Assembly: GCA_001567275.1 (NCBI GenBank) | Contig: LNBX01000026.1 | Coordinates: 190,056 to 254,055, forward strand | Origin: Bacteroidetes bacterium OLB10 | GTDB taxonomy: Bacteria > Bacteroidota > Bacteroidia > AKYH767-A > OLB10 | Direction of reading: 5' to 3' | Length of the DNA stretch: 64,000 nucleotides | In this document: in pieces, positions 27,721 through 35,814 of the stretch | How the letters are laid out: each line of letters starts with the position of its first letter | How positions within the stretch are numbered: position 1 is the first letter of the stretch | Notes under the pieces: model-generated | The model's database searches: none | What the model saw: the letters and a program-made list of their open reading frames with translations, nothing else | Told to the model about the DNA's origin: nothing | Position numbers and translations under genes: made by a program

Positions 27721-28527
27721 TTATTCTGCCACATTGAAAACATCGTGATGCAGGGCAGAAAAATAATCTGATGCCAAACGCATTCTGCTGCCATACCATG
27801 AAAAATATTCGCCATCAACCAGAATAATGCGTGCATGTGGGCATATTTCCCTGAATTCCTCTATATGTTTCCGGCTGAAAGGGTATGGTTCTGATGATAA
27901 TAAAATTACTTCGGGATTGAGTTTTCTGATTTTCTCTCTAGAAAGTTCGGGGTAGCGTGTTTCATAATAAAGTGCATTGTCAAATCCGCAACGCGACATC
28001 ATATCATGGATAAATGTATTACCTGCCACAGCCATATATGGTTTGCGCCAGATGAAATACAAAGCTCTCAAAGAAGAATTTTTATGTGTTTCTTTCTGTA
28101 GTTTTTCGAACCGTTTATTGATGTCTTCAATAATCTGTGTGGCAACATTTGCTGTGCCGGTAAGTTGTCCAATATGGAAAATCATATCGCATGCCTCTTC
28201 CATATTGCTGATATCACTTACCCAAACCTGATATTTCTGTCGCAACAACTCAATTATCTCTTTTGTGTTTTCTTCCTTATTTGCAATTATTAAATCAGGT
28301 TTGATTGCTTCAATCCGTTCAATATCTATAGATTTTGTACCTCCTACTCTAGGTACTGAAATATGTACCTCAGGCGGGTAAACACAAAAACGGGTGATGC
28401 CGGCTATACGGGAACTCAATCCCAAATCAGCGAGTAACTCGGTTTGCGAAGGAACTAATGAAATAATCCGCTCGGGTGAGTGTTCCAGGTTTATGGTGAA
28501 TCCCATTTGGTCAATACTGGATAACAT
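27721..28527 (-). CDS. Helical-backbone metal receptor (periplasmic-binding-protein fold, no signal)
   Basis: A 268-residue protein related to BtuF/FecB-type substrate-binding proteins of metal and cobalamin ABC transporters. It has RIISLVPSQTELLADLGL, ITRFCVYPP, VGGTKSIDIERIEAIKPDLIIAN and LNPEVILLSSEPYPF. There is no signal peptide or lipobox and no permease or ATPase gene nearby, so it is unlikely to be a standard transport component; this cytoplasmic-looking subgroup is common in Bacteroidota and its role is unclear. It is separated from the upstream gene by a strong terminator. Confidence 0.8.
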   Translation of the reverse strand: MLSSIDQMGFTINLEHSPERIISLVPSQTELLADLGLSSRIAGITRFCVYPPEVHISVPRVGGTKSIDIERIEAIKPDLIIANKEENTKEIIELLRQKYQVWVSDISNMEEACDMIFHIGQLTGTANVATQIIEDINKRFEKLQKETHKNSSLRALYFIWRKPYMAVAGNTFIHDMMSRCGFDNALYYETRYPELSREKIRKLNPEVILLSSEPYPFSRKHIEEFREICPHARIILVDGEYFSWYGSRMRLASDYFSALHHDVFNVAE

Positions 28528-28560
28528 AACTGGAAAATTTGATATGCTAAAGATAAGAAA

Positions 28561-28585
28561 TAAAAAAGCCGGCTTAAGCCGGCTT
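28561..28585 (-). terminator. Intrinsic terminator with perfect 20-base palindrome
   Basis: A perfect palindrome at 28566-28585 (two tandem AAGCCGGCTT units) folds into an 8-bp stem with a TTAA loop. On the minus strand it is followed directly by TTTTTTA. It ends the small secreted protein gene (28607-29080). Confidence 0.85.
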
Positions 28586-28606
28586 ACTGATTATTTTTAA
28601 ACCTGT

Positions 28607-29080
28607 TTATTTTATTACTTCTCCAAGAAGATTCATCTTTTGTCCTGCTAATAATCTTGTTCCGTTTGTGGTGCTGCCATTCTCATCAATCATTACTCCG
28701 TTTTCCAGCTTCATTGCTTTCTCAACAGGAGTGTAAATATCATTGGTTACAATATTCAATCTACCATCCTTAATCTCAAAATGTTCCTCTACTGCTCCGG
28801 GTTTAAGATTACCGTCAAAGGTCAGTAAGTCACCGTTCTTCAGTTGTTCTGAAGTTCCGTTTGTGTAAGTAACCATTCCTCTTTGGTCAATCTTAACCCC
28901 ACTGTCCAATTCCTGATTGGAAGTCAGATGATGAACCTGTTCTCCTTTGATGTAATATACTGTCCCGTTGCGTACAAAAAATCCACCTGCATTCTCTGCT
29001 TTATGCAAATGCTGGGCAAATACTGCAGACACTGAGCATGTCAACAATATGGCGATAAATGCGATTATTTTTTTATTCAT
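28607..29080 (-). CDS. Secreted DUF6799-like repeat protein
   Basis: A 157-residue exported protein with a signal peptide (AFIAILLTCSVSAVFAQ). The mature part has repeated short blocks such as GGFFVRNGTVYYIKGEQ, ELDSGVKIDQRGMVTYTNGT and KLENGVMIDENGSTTNGTR. This alternation of 'NG/DG' turns resembles the DUF6799 proteins of Bacteroidota; the family assignment is from pattern memory. Function is unknown. It is followed by a strong terminator and preceded by another small secreted-protein gene in the same direction. Confidence 0.7.
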   Translation of the reverse strand: MNKKIIAFIAILLTCSVSAVFAQHLHKAENAGGFFVRNGTVYYIKGEQVHHLTSNQELDSGVKIDQRGMVTYTNGTSEQLKNGDLLTFDGNLKPGAVEEHFEIKDGRLNIVTNDIYTPVEKAMKLENGVMIDENGSTTNGTRLLAGQKMNLLGEVIK

Positions 29081-29135
29081 TTTTCAGATTATTTTTTGAT
29101 AAAAGTATAAAATACTTCCTAAAAAACCAATAGTC

Positions 29136-29435
29136 TTAGTTTTTGGGATTAGGATCGTAAATAACATTATTACCTCTTTGTCTGCCTGAATACAACTTAT
29201 GTCTGATGGCCGGTTTCTCATTATCCGTTGAAGTGGCTGGATCTGTACCTTCTACAGCAGTAGAGTCTGTAGCAACAGTTGTTTCAGTTTCTCCTTCTGC
29301 AGGAGTGGTTGTTTGTTCCTCCACAGGTGCAGGTGTTTCAGTGGTAGTTTCTGTAGTAGTTGATTGTGCAGATGCTGTAATATGCATAAACATACAACCG
29401 CATAAGATTAAAGCCGATGATACTAACTTTTTCAT
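29136..29435 (-). CDS. Small secreted Thr/Glu-rich low-complexity protein
   Basis: A 99-residue exported protein. A signal peptide (LVSSALILCGCMFMHITASAQ) precedes a low-complexity stretch rich in Thr, Glu, Pro and Ala, ending in a short basic/polar tail (RHKLYSGRQRGNN). The frame can open at a TTG (29453), but that codon sits in the -7 box; ATG 29435 is preferred. No family recognised. The Thr/Pro-rich part could be an extended, possibly O-glycosylated linker, which is speculation. Confidence 0.6.
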   Translation of the reverse strand: MKKLVSSALILCGCMFMHITASAQSTTTETTTETPAPVEEQTTTPAEGETETTVATDSTAVEGTDPATSTDNEKPAIRHKLYSGRQRGNNVIYDPNPKN

Positions 29436-29450
29436 TGTATTTATTTTTTT

Positions 29451-29458
29451 CAAAATTA
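29451..29458 (-). promoter_or_regulatory. -7 box TAATTTTG of the Thr/Glu-rich protein gene
   Basis: Minus-strand TAATTTTG, a TAxxTTTG match; leader to ATG 29435 about 12 bases. Confidence 0.45.
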
Positions 29459-29580
29459 ATAATTCTATAAATGAATTTTGGACGAATTTATAAATTTAAT
29501 TAACCCTCCGTATTCCCGGAAAGCCAATAAACGAGTCCCGATAAAAATTGTTGCATCCTGAAAACGGTTTTAACAGAAAT

Positions 29581-29647
29581 TATGTCCTATAGAAACATTC
29601 CTTTAGGTCATAATGACTTGTAAAAAGCTGTTATAACTTACATTTTG
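29581..29647 (+). promoter_or_regulatory. Candidate hsp20 control region with inverted repeat
   Basis: TATGTCCTA (29581-29589) and TAGGTCATA (29604-29612) form an inverted repeat with one mismatch, 14 bases apart. Just downstream, TTG at 29618-29620 and TACATTTTG at 29639-29647 could be a -33/-7 pair (the -7 has one extra base). The combination suggests an operator-promoter for the Hsp20 gene, but no known heat-shock operator is recognised. Confidence 0.35.
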
Positions 29648-29715
29648 TCCTGAAAAACCCAATGGAACTATTGTTGATTGTGATTAGGCAAGTTCAACAT
29701 TTAATAATTAAAAAC

Positions 29716-30165
29716 ATGACACTCATTAAATTTAAAAACGAACCGGCATCACGCATGATGGACCGCTCACAGCATTTCAGCGATTTGTTTAATGACTTCT
29801 TCGAGGGAGTTATTAACAGCAATGCCTCCAAATCATTCAATCCTTCAATCAACATTAAGGAATCTGATACTCAGTTTAAGCTTGAAATAGCTGCTCCCGG
29901 ATTGAAGAAAGAAGATTTTAAAATCAACCTCGAAAATGATGTATTAAGCATCAGTGCCGAGAAAAATGAAGAGAAGAGCGAAAAGAATGAAAAATATACC
30001 AGAAAAGAATTTTCGTATGCAAGTTTCAGTCGCTCATTCACCTTACCTGAAGTTGCCGACAATGAAAAAATTGTTGCCAACTATGAGAATGGAGTTATGA
30101 CTCTTGTGATTCCTAAAAAAGAAGAAGCAAGACCAAAACCAGCACGTGAAATAAAAATTGTGTAA
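29716..30165 (+). CDS. Hsp20/alpha-crystallin small heat-shock protein
   Basis: A 149-residue ATP-independent chaperone that holds unfolding proteins. The alpha-crystallin domain (about 38-135) runs from FNPSINIKESDTQFKLEIAAPG through GLKKEDFKINLENDVLSISAE to NYENGVMTLVIPKKEE, and the tail carries the I-x-I/V motif (REIKIV) used for oligomer assembly. ATG 29716 is the start; the upstream extension has no similarity to the family. The gene is alone, with a good terminator behind it. Confidence 0.93.
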   Translation: MTLIKFKNEPASRMMDRSQHFSDLFNDFFEGVINSNASKSFNPSINIKESDTQFKLEIAAPGLKKEDFKINLENDVLSISAEKNEEKSEKNEKYTRKEFSYASFSRSFTLPEVADNEKIVANYENGVMTLVIPKKEEARPKPAREIKIV

Positions 30166-30189
30166 TTAGTTTGATTGGTTTTAGTGTTA

Positions 30190-30220
30190 AATCCCTTCGT
30201 TTTACGGAGGGATTTTTTTT
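30190..30220 (+). terminator. Intrinsic terminator of hsp20
   Basis: An 11-bp stem (30190-30200 with 30204-30214, one G-U pair) with a TTT loop, followed by eight T. It also lies against the end of the convergent ZIP gene. Confidence 0.85.
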
Positions 30221-30908
30221 ATACCAACAATGACAATCCTGCCCCACTGATAATAATACCTAACTTAATAATGTTGAACCTGTGATCACTGTCTGACTCA
30301 AACAATATCGTTGTACTGATATGCAGGAAAATACCAATGACTACAGCCATCACCTTTTCGAACAAACCATTTACCAGCCAGTCGCCAAGATAGATACCTG
30401 TAAAAGCACCTACAGGCGACATTGCCGAGAACAGAAAAAGCGATAATAATGCCCACTTCTTATCAATGCCTGACTGCATGAGCATACTCATCAGTGCAAA
30501 TGCTACCGGTATATGGTGCATAGCAATCCCCATCATGAGCGACTGTCTCTGCGAAACATCTGCCATCGGAATCCCTTCAAAAAATGAATGAATGCACAAA
30601 CTGAACATCATTGTAAATGGAAAAATTCCTGAATGTTTGCTGTGTACGTGGATATGCCCGTGTTCTATTCCTTCAGAAAAAAACTCTAATAATATCTGGA
30701 AAATAAATCCGGCAAGAATATAAACACCTATGTGCTCAGCATCTGATGAATAAACTTCCGGAATAAGGTGTGTAACGGTAATGCCTAACAAATAAGCCCC
30801 GGAAAATGAAAGTGTCAGTTTCAGTATAAAGTCATTCCTTTTGTTGAATAAAAAATACAACAATCCACCTCCAAAAATGACTGCAAAAAGTATAATGAAA
30901 GCTCCCAC
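30219..30908 (-). CDS. ZIP family metal transporter
   Basis: A 229-residue membrane protein with about eight hydrophobic helices. A His-rich loop (HGHIHVHSKH) precedes the helix IV metal site HSFFEGIP and the helix V motif MHHIPVAFALM, the paired signature of ZIP transporters of Zn2+ and related divalent ions. The helix count and motif spacing are normal. It starts one base from the end of the methyltransferase gene, so the two are co-transcribed. Confidence 0.88.
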   Translation of the reverse strand: MGAFIILFAVIFGGGLLYFLFNKRNDFILKLTLSFSGAYLLGITVTHLIPEVYSSDAEHIGVYILAGFIFQILLEFFSEGIEHGHIHVHSKHSGIFPFTMMFSLCIHSFFEGIPMADVSQRQSLMMGIAMHHIPVAFALMSMLMQSGIDKKWALLSLFLFSAMSPVGAFTGIYLGDWLVNGLFEKVMAVVIGIFLHISTTILFESDSDHRFNIIKLGIIISGAGLSLLV

Positions 30909-30909
30909 T

Positions 30910-31638
30910 TTATCTGACCTTTTGAGTGATGAAAATTAAACGTGGACTGTCGGTTTCATAGCTGTTCAGATTATAATCGCCAAAAACTTTCAGTACTTTT
31001 AAAGAAGTTTGTTCAAAATAGTCTCTGAATTTCTCTTCAGTAATCAACTGAACTGATTCCTTAAAGTGAACTGTTTGACCTTTGTCCTGAAATGAGATGA
31101 ATTTATTTACTCGACCGTCAATCGTTTCCTTCACTATTGAAAAATCAATTCCATCAATCGTTTTGGAAATGGATTTTGCAGAACTGTTACTGACCTTTAC
31201 CGGATTAAAATAATCCAATACAAAATAACCTCCGGGTTTTAAAGCCAATGCTGCTGAACGTAATGCACGAAGGTTATCATGTTCGCGATCGAAATATCCA
31301 AAACTGGTAAACAGATTCAATGCAACATCATAATTGTTGGTACGAAATATTTCGCGCATATCATGCTCATAAAATTCAAGATTATCGTTTTCATATTTTC
31401 GGCAGCTTAAAATATTCTGCTGTGACAAATCAAGACCTGTAACCCTGAACCCCTTGCCGGCAAGATAAATGCTGTGCCTGCCTTTGCCACAGGCAATATC
31501 CAGAATATCCGAACCCTTGGCAGGGTTGAGAAAATTCAACAAATTATCAATCAATTGAGCTGCTTCTGACTCATCTCTGTGTTTATATAAAATATGATAA
31601 TAGGGCGAATCGAACCAACTCTGAAACCATTCCTTCAT
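30910..31638 (-). CDS. Class I SAM-dependent methyltransferase
   Basis: A 242-residue protein with the Rossmann-type SAM motif I DILDIACGKGRHSIYLAGKG, the acidic end of strand 2 (VTGLDLS) and motif IV-like YDVALNLFTSFGYF. The family includes small-molecule and lipid methyltransferases; the substrate is unknown. It opens the unit with the ZIP transporter and has a -7 box (31660-31667) about 22 bases upstream that is divergent from and nearly touches the corA promoter. Confidence 0.85.
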   Translation of the reverse strand: MKEWFQSWFDSPYYHILYKHRDESEAAQLIDNLLNFLNPAKGSDILDIACGKGRHSIYLAGKGFRVTGLDLSQQNILSCRKYENDNLEFYEHDMREIFRTNNYDVALNLFTSFGYFDREHDNLRALRSAALALKPGGYFVLDYFNPVKVSNSSAKSISKTIDGIDFSIVKETIDGRVNKFISFQDKGQTVHFKESVQLITEEKFRDYFEQTSLKVLKVFGDYNLNSYETDSPRLIFITQKVR

Positions 31639-31659
31639 AAGTGACTAAAAAAATATTGG

Positions 31660-31667
31660 CAAATTTA
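31660..31667 (-). promoter_or_regulatory. -7 box TAAATTTG of the methyltransferase-ZIP unit
   Basis: Minus-strand TAxxTTTG match. It lies only four bases from the divergent plus-strand -7 box of corA, so the two promoters must interfere with each other. Confidence 0.5.
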
Positions 31668-31671
31668 TCGC

Positions 31672-31679
31672 TATTTTTG
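31672..31679 (+). promoter_or_regulatory. -7 box TATTTTTG of corA-priA
   Basis: Plus-strand TAxxTTTG match; leader to ATG 31704 about 20 bases. Confidence 0.5.
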
Positions 31680-31703
31680 ACACTTATATAAGATTAAATA
31701 ATA

Positions 31704-32834
31704 ATGGCCAAATACAAACGTCTGAGAGTAAAACTAAGCCGTAAAAAACACACTCAACCCGGTTCGCAGCCGGGGAGTTTTAACATACCTGCTGATGCTT
31801 TATCTCCTGTGGCACACGCCATTGTTTATAGTGCCGAATCATTCGAAGAAAAACAAGAATGTACCATTGAGGAAATTGAAAAAATATATACATCGCTTAA
31901 CGGAAAAATGTTATGGCTGCATATCAGTGGTTTTGGCAACAGAGACTTTTTTGAGAAAATAACATCTGTCTTTCACTTCCACCGGCTTGAAATGGAAGAC
32001 GTATTTAATGTTTATCAGCGACCTAAGTTAGATGAATACGAAGGCCATTTGTTCTTTACCAGCCGTATGTTAAGTATGAACAACGGTGAACTTTCAAATG
32101 ACCAGCTCAGCCTGATGCTGGGGTCAAACTTCGTAATCACCATTCAGGAAAAAAGACAGGATTTTTTTGAACCTGTACGTCTGAGATTACGCAACAGCAA
32201 AGGAACCATACGCTCCTTAAAATCCGATTATATAGCATACGCTCTTATGGATGCTATTGTTGACTTTTATTATCCTGCCCTTGAAGAAATTGGAATTAAA
32301 CTGGATGATCTGGAAGAAGAATTGCTTAGCAAACCAACCAGCGAATCCTTGAATAAGATTCTTCAGATTAAAAGGGAACTTATAGTTTTTAAACGTGCAA
32401 TATGGCCTGAACGTGATAAAATAAATGATGTGATCCGCTCATCCTTTGATGAAATACACGAGGATACAAAGGTGTATTTCCGCGATTCTTATGATCATTG
32501 CATTCAGATACTTGATATTGTTGAGAGCTATAAGGAAGTAACAAGTAGTTTAATGGATGTTTACCTTTCGAGTGTGAGCAACAAACTCAATCAGGTGATG
32601 AAAGTTCTGACTATTATTTCAACGATATTTATTCCGCTTACCTTTATTGTTGGACTCTATGGGATGAATTTTCAGGGAACTAATCCAACTACCGGAGATA
32701 AATTGCCATTGAACATGCCGGAATTATATTCTCCTTATGGCTATGTAGGTGTTATTGTTGTGATGATATTAATTGTTGCCATTCAGTTATACATATTCCA
32801 TCGAAAAGGCTGGATACGTTTCAGAGAGAATTGA
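31704..32834 (+). CDS. corA: Magnesium/cobalt transporter CorA
   Basis: A 376-residue inner membrane channel for Mg2+ and Co2+, pentameric in the family. A large cytoplasmic domain (about 1-310) with long helices is followed by two C-terminal membrane helices. The signature YGMNFQG sits at the end of the first, and the intermembrane loop is TNPTTGDKLPLNMPE. Length and layout are normal. priA begins 7 bases after its stop, so the two are probably co-transcribed. Confidence 0.93.
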   Translation: MAKYKRLRVKLSRKKHTQPGSQPGSFNIPADALSPVAHAIVYSAESFEEKQECTIEEIEKIYTSLNGKMLWLHISGFGNRDFFEKITSVFHFHRLEMEDVFNVYQRPKLDEYEGHLFFTSRMLSMNNGELSNDQLSLMLGSNFVITIQEKRQDFFEPVRLRLRNSKGTIRSLKSDYIAYALMDAIVDFYYPALEEIGIKLDDLEEELLSKPTSESLNKILQIKRELIVFKRAIWPERDKINDVIRSSFDEIHEDTKVYFRDSYDHCIQILDIVESYKEVTSSLMDVYLSSVSNKLNQVMKVLTIISTIFIPLTFIVGLYGMNFQGTNPTTGDKLPLNMPELYSPYGYVGVIVVMILIVAIQLYIFHRKGWIRFREN

Positions 32835-32841
32835 GCGGCTT

Positions 32842-35301
32842 ATGGCTAACTTTTTTATAGAAGTAATTGTACCGGTTCCGCTTCCAAAACTTTTCACTTA
32901 TTCAGTTGGAGAAGAATTGCAGCATCAGGTAAGCATTGGCAAAAGAGTATTGGTTCCTTTTGGCAATCAGAAACTTTATGCTGCTGTAGTTTACAGTACT
33001 GATACTGCAACTCCCGAAGGTTATAATGCTAAATCAATAATTTCAGTATTAGATGAGGTTCCGGTGGTAACTGAAAAACAGTTGTCACTCTGGAAATGGA
33101 TACAGAATTATTACCTCTGTAATCCGGGGGATGTGATGCAGGCTGCACTTCCGGCAGCTTTAAAACTGAGCAGCGAAACGAAAATAATTTTAAATCCTGA
33201 GGCCGAATTGCACAATGCTATGCTTACGGATGATGAGTTCTTAGTTGTTGAAGCTTTGCACTCTGTAAAATCACTTACGTTAAAAGAAATTTCAAAAATA
33301 CTTGACAGAAAACATGTTTTTCCTGTTGTCAAATCATTATTACGCAAAAATATTACCCTCTCGGTAGAAGATGTAAAAGAGGATTTTAAAATTCCTTTGG
33401 TACATTATGTAAAATTATCAGCTAAGACTGAAGATGCCGGTTTTATGAAAAAAGAATTTGACAAACTCGAGAAGAAAGCACCCAGACAACTCGACATCAT
33501 GATGCAGATGATGATGATGTGCCAGCAATTTCCGGAAGGTAAGGTGCCACAACGCGAATTATTAAAAAAATCAGGAAGTAATTCAGCAGCACTTCAACAA
33601 TTAGTAAAAAAAAATCTGCTGGAAATTTTCTTAGAAAAAGAAATAGAAAGAGTTAAAACAAACAATGAAGACTTTTTTACTTTAAATGCAGCACAACAGC
33701 AGGCATTAAATCACATTCAGGAAGGTTTTTCCTCTAAAAAAGTCGGGCTGCTTCACGGTGTTACTTCTTCAGGCAAAACCGAAGTTTACATCCGCCTCAT
33801 TGACGAATGCATGAAAAAAGGCAAGCAGGCATTGTATCTTCTTCCTGAAATTGCACTCACCACACAAATGATTCATCGCCTTGAAAAACATTTTGGCGAA
33901 AGATTGCTGGTGTATCACTCCCGTTTTACAGACAATGAACGGGCAACTACCTGGACTAAACTTTTGGATGCATCAACTACCGATAAACCGTTTCTTGTTT
34001 TGGGAGCACGTTCTTCCGTTTTTCTCCCTTTCAATAATCTCGGATTGGTTATTGTTGACGAAGAACATGAAACCTCTTACAAACAATTTGATCCTGCTCC
34101 AAGATATCATGCACGCGACACTGCAATAGTGCTTGCTTCACTTTTTGATGCTGATGTGCTGTTAGGCAGTGCCACTCCTTCCATTGAAAGTTACTACAAT
34201 GCACTTACAGGAAAATATTTTCTTGCAGAGCTCTTTGCGCGTCATGCTGACATTGCTCCGCCTTCTATTCAACTGGTAAATATCAAAGAACTTACTCTCC
34301 GAAGACAGATGAAGTCTCATTTTTCACCATTGCTGATTCAATCCATGCAGGAAGAAATGAATAACGGCAAGCAGGTGATACTTTTTCAGAACAGAAGAGG
34401 TTATGCACCGGTTATTCAATGTCATCATTGCAACTGGATACCACATTGCACCAATTGTGATGTGGCATTAACTTATTATAAACGTGCTGATATACTTCGG
34501 TGTCATTATTGCGGTTATTCCACTCAGATACCTAAGAAATGCCCTTCATGCGGAGATACAGATTTGAGACAATATGGTTTCGGTACTGAAAAAATTGAAG
34601 ACGAATTGCAGATATTTTTCCCGGACAAAAAAATTGCACGTCTTGATTTAGACAGCACTCGTGGTAAAAACAGTTATAAAGAAATTATTTACCGCTTTGA
34701 AACAAGAGAGACTGATATTCTGGTAGGCACTCAAATGGTGACCAAAGGTCTCGACTTCGACAATGTGAGCCTGGTTGGAATACTGAATGCTGATAACCTG
34801 ATAAACTTTCCTGATTTCAGAGCATTTGAACGAAGTTTTCAAATGTTGCTGCAAGTGAGTGGCCGCGCAGGTCGCAAAGACAAACAAGGAAAAGTAATTA
34901 TTCAAACTTATAATCCATCACATTCCATACTGGAATTTGTTGTGAACAACGATTACAAAGCTTTCATTGATTTTGAACTTGCAGAAAGGCAAAAGTTTCA
35001 TTACCCACCTTACTACCGCCTTACTGAAATAATTCTTAAAGGCAGGCAAGCAGAAACAACAGAAGCAGCTGCACGATTACTTGCTGCTGAATTACGTAAA
35101 TATTTCCCTGATACAATGGGACCGGTTGCACCGGTTGTGGCACGCATAAAAAATTTTTATCTGCGCACCATCATGGTCAAGAATTCCAAAAAAATTTCGA
35201 ACTCAAGAACAAGAGCTGCCATGCAATCCGCTTTTGAAAAGTACAGGCTCAGTGAAAAATCAAAGGGAATATTAGTGCATATTGATGTGGATCCTGTTTA
35301 G
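32842..35301 (+). CDS. priA: Primosomal protein N' (replication restart helicase PriA)
   Basis: An 819-residue 3'-5' helicase that reloads the replisome at stalled forks. The N-terminal DNA-binding domain (FFIEVIVPVPLPKLFTYSV) is followed by helicase lobes with Walker A GVTSSGKTEVY, DEEH box IVDEEHETSYKQ, and GSATPSIES. A zinc-binding insert has eight cysteines (CHHCNWIPHCTNC, CHYCGYS, CPSCGD). Motifs V/VI include GTQMVTKGLDFDNV and VSGRAGRKDKQG, and the C-terminus is VHIDVDPV. The start at ATG 32842 is set by the conserved N-terminus and the 7-base gap to corA. Confidence 0.95.
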   Translation: MANFFIEVIVPVPLPKLFTYSVGEELQHQVSIGKRVLVPFGNQKLYAAVVYSTDTATPEGYNAKSIISVLDEVPVVTEKQLSLWKWIQNYYLCNPGDVMQAALPAALKLSSETKIILNPEAELHNAMLTDDEFLVVEALHSVKSLTLKEISKILDRKHVFPVVKSLLRKNITLSVEDVKEDFKIPLVHYVKLSAKTEDAGFMKKEFDKLEKKAPRQLDIMMQMMMMCQQFPEGKVPQRELLKKSGSNSAALQQLVKKNLLEIFLEKEIERVKTNNEDFFTLNAAQQQALNHIQEGFSSKKVGLLHGVTSSGKTEVYIRLIDECMKKGKQALYLLPEIALTTQMIHRLEKHFGERLLVYHSRFTDNERATTWTKLLDASTTDKPFLVLGARSSVFLPFNNLGLVIVDEEHETSYKQFDPAPRYHARDTAIVLASLFDADVLLGSATPSIESYYNALTGKYFLAELFARHADIAPPSIQLVNIKELTLRRQMKSHFSPLLIQSMQEEMNNGKQVILFQNRRGYAPVIQCHHCNWIPHCTNCDVALTYYKRADILRCHYCGYSTQIPKKCPSCGDTDLRQYGFGTEKIEDELQIFFPDKKIARLDLDSTRGKNSYKEIIYRFETRETDILVGTQMVTKGLDFDNVSLVGILNADNLINFPDFRAFERSFQMLLQVSGRAGRKDKQGKVIIQTYNPSHSILEFVVNNDYKAFIDFELAERQKFHYPPYYRLTEIILKGRQAETTEAAARLLAAELRKYFPDTMGPVAPVVARIKNFYLRTIMVKNSKKISNSRTRAAMQSAFEKYRLSEKSKGILVHIDVDPV

Positions 35302-35340
35302 CCGGTAAGGTCAAATATCAACCAAACATACTTTGAAATA

Positions 35341-35679
35341 TTATTCACCAATTTCAGGAGGTGGCGGAGGTAAAGGTGGCAGAGGAACTTTGCCTGACGG
35401 AGGAAGTGGTGGCGCAGGTGGTACAGGAGGTGCAGTAGGTATTGGAGGTGTCATTCCGGCAAATGGCTCAGGAGGTTCGGGCAACAGGATTTTATTCTTC
35501 TTCAAAAATAAATTCAGGCTTTCCAAATCATTAAAAGTAGTATCAATGTGCATCTTCACACCGTTATTATTGGTGGTGATTTGCAAAGAATATTTTCCAT
35601 CTTTTTCGGAAGGGACCTGAGCATTTACTCTGCATACAAACAGTAAAACTGATCCTGTAATCAATACTACTCTTTTCAT
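35341..35679 (-). CDS. Secreted proline-rich small protein
   Basis: A 112-residue protein with a signal peptide (VVLITGSVLLFVCRVNAQ), a short folded-looking segment (KYSLQITTNNNGVKMHIDTTFNDLESLN) and a proline-rich tail (PPEPFAGMTPPIPTAPPVP and on) ending PEIGE. The opposite strand also has a Gly-rich open frame, but the signal peptide and a -7 box 30 bases upstream support this one. It is divergent from a histidine kinase whose sensor domain carries a similar proline-rich run, which suggests a link. No family recognised. Confidence 0.65.
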   Translation of the reverse strand: MKRVVLITGSVLLFVCRVNAQVPSEKDGKYSLQITTNNNGVKMHIDTTFNDLESLNLFLKKNKILLPEPPEPFAGMTPPIPTAPPVPPAPPLPPSGKVPLPPLPPPPPEIGE

Positions 35680-35708
35680 AACATATTTTCTTTAATTGTT
35701 CAGCATAA

Positions 35709-35716
35709 CAAAGCTA
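35709..35716 (-). promoter_or_regulatory. -7 box TAGCTTTG of the proline-rich protein gene
   Basis: Minus-strand TAxxTTTG match, about 30 bases before ATG 35679. Confidence 0.45.
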
Positions 35717-35801
35717 TACTCACATCAAAGCATTTTGCGTTATCAATCCGTTAAGATGGGTTAAAGATTCGTTAAACAGTTTATCCGTTCCTAAAGAAGT
35801 T

Positions 35802-35809
35802 TAAATTTG
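35802..35809 (+). promoter_or_regulatory. -7 box TAAATTTG of the kinase-regulator operon
   Basis: Ends five bases before the GTG start at 35815, so the message is predicted to be leaderless or nearly so. Confidence 0.5.
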
Positions 35810-35814
35810 CAATT

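Noticed and set aside
35333..35620. Gly-rich open frame on the plus strand opposite the proline-rich protein
   Set aside because: It is the complement of proline codons; it has no signal, promoter or family, while the minus frame has a signal peptide and a -7 box.
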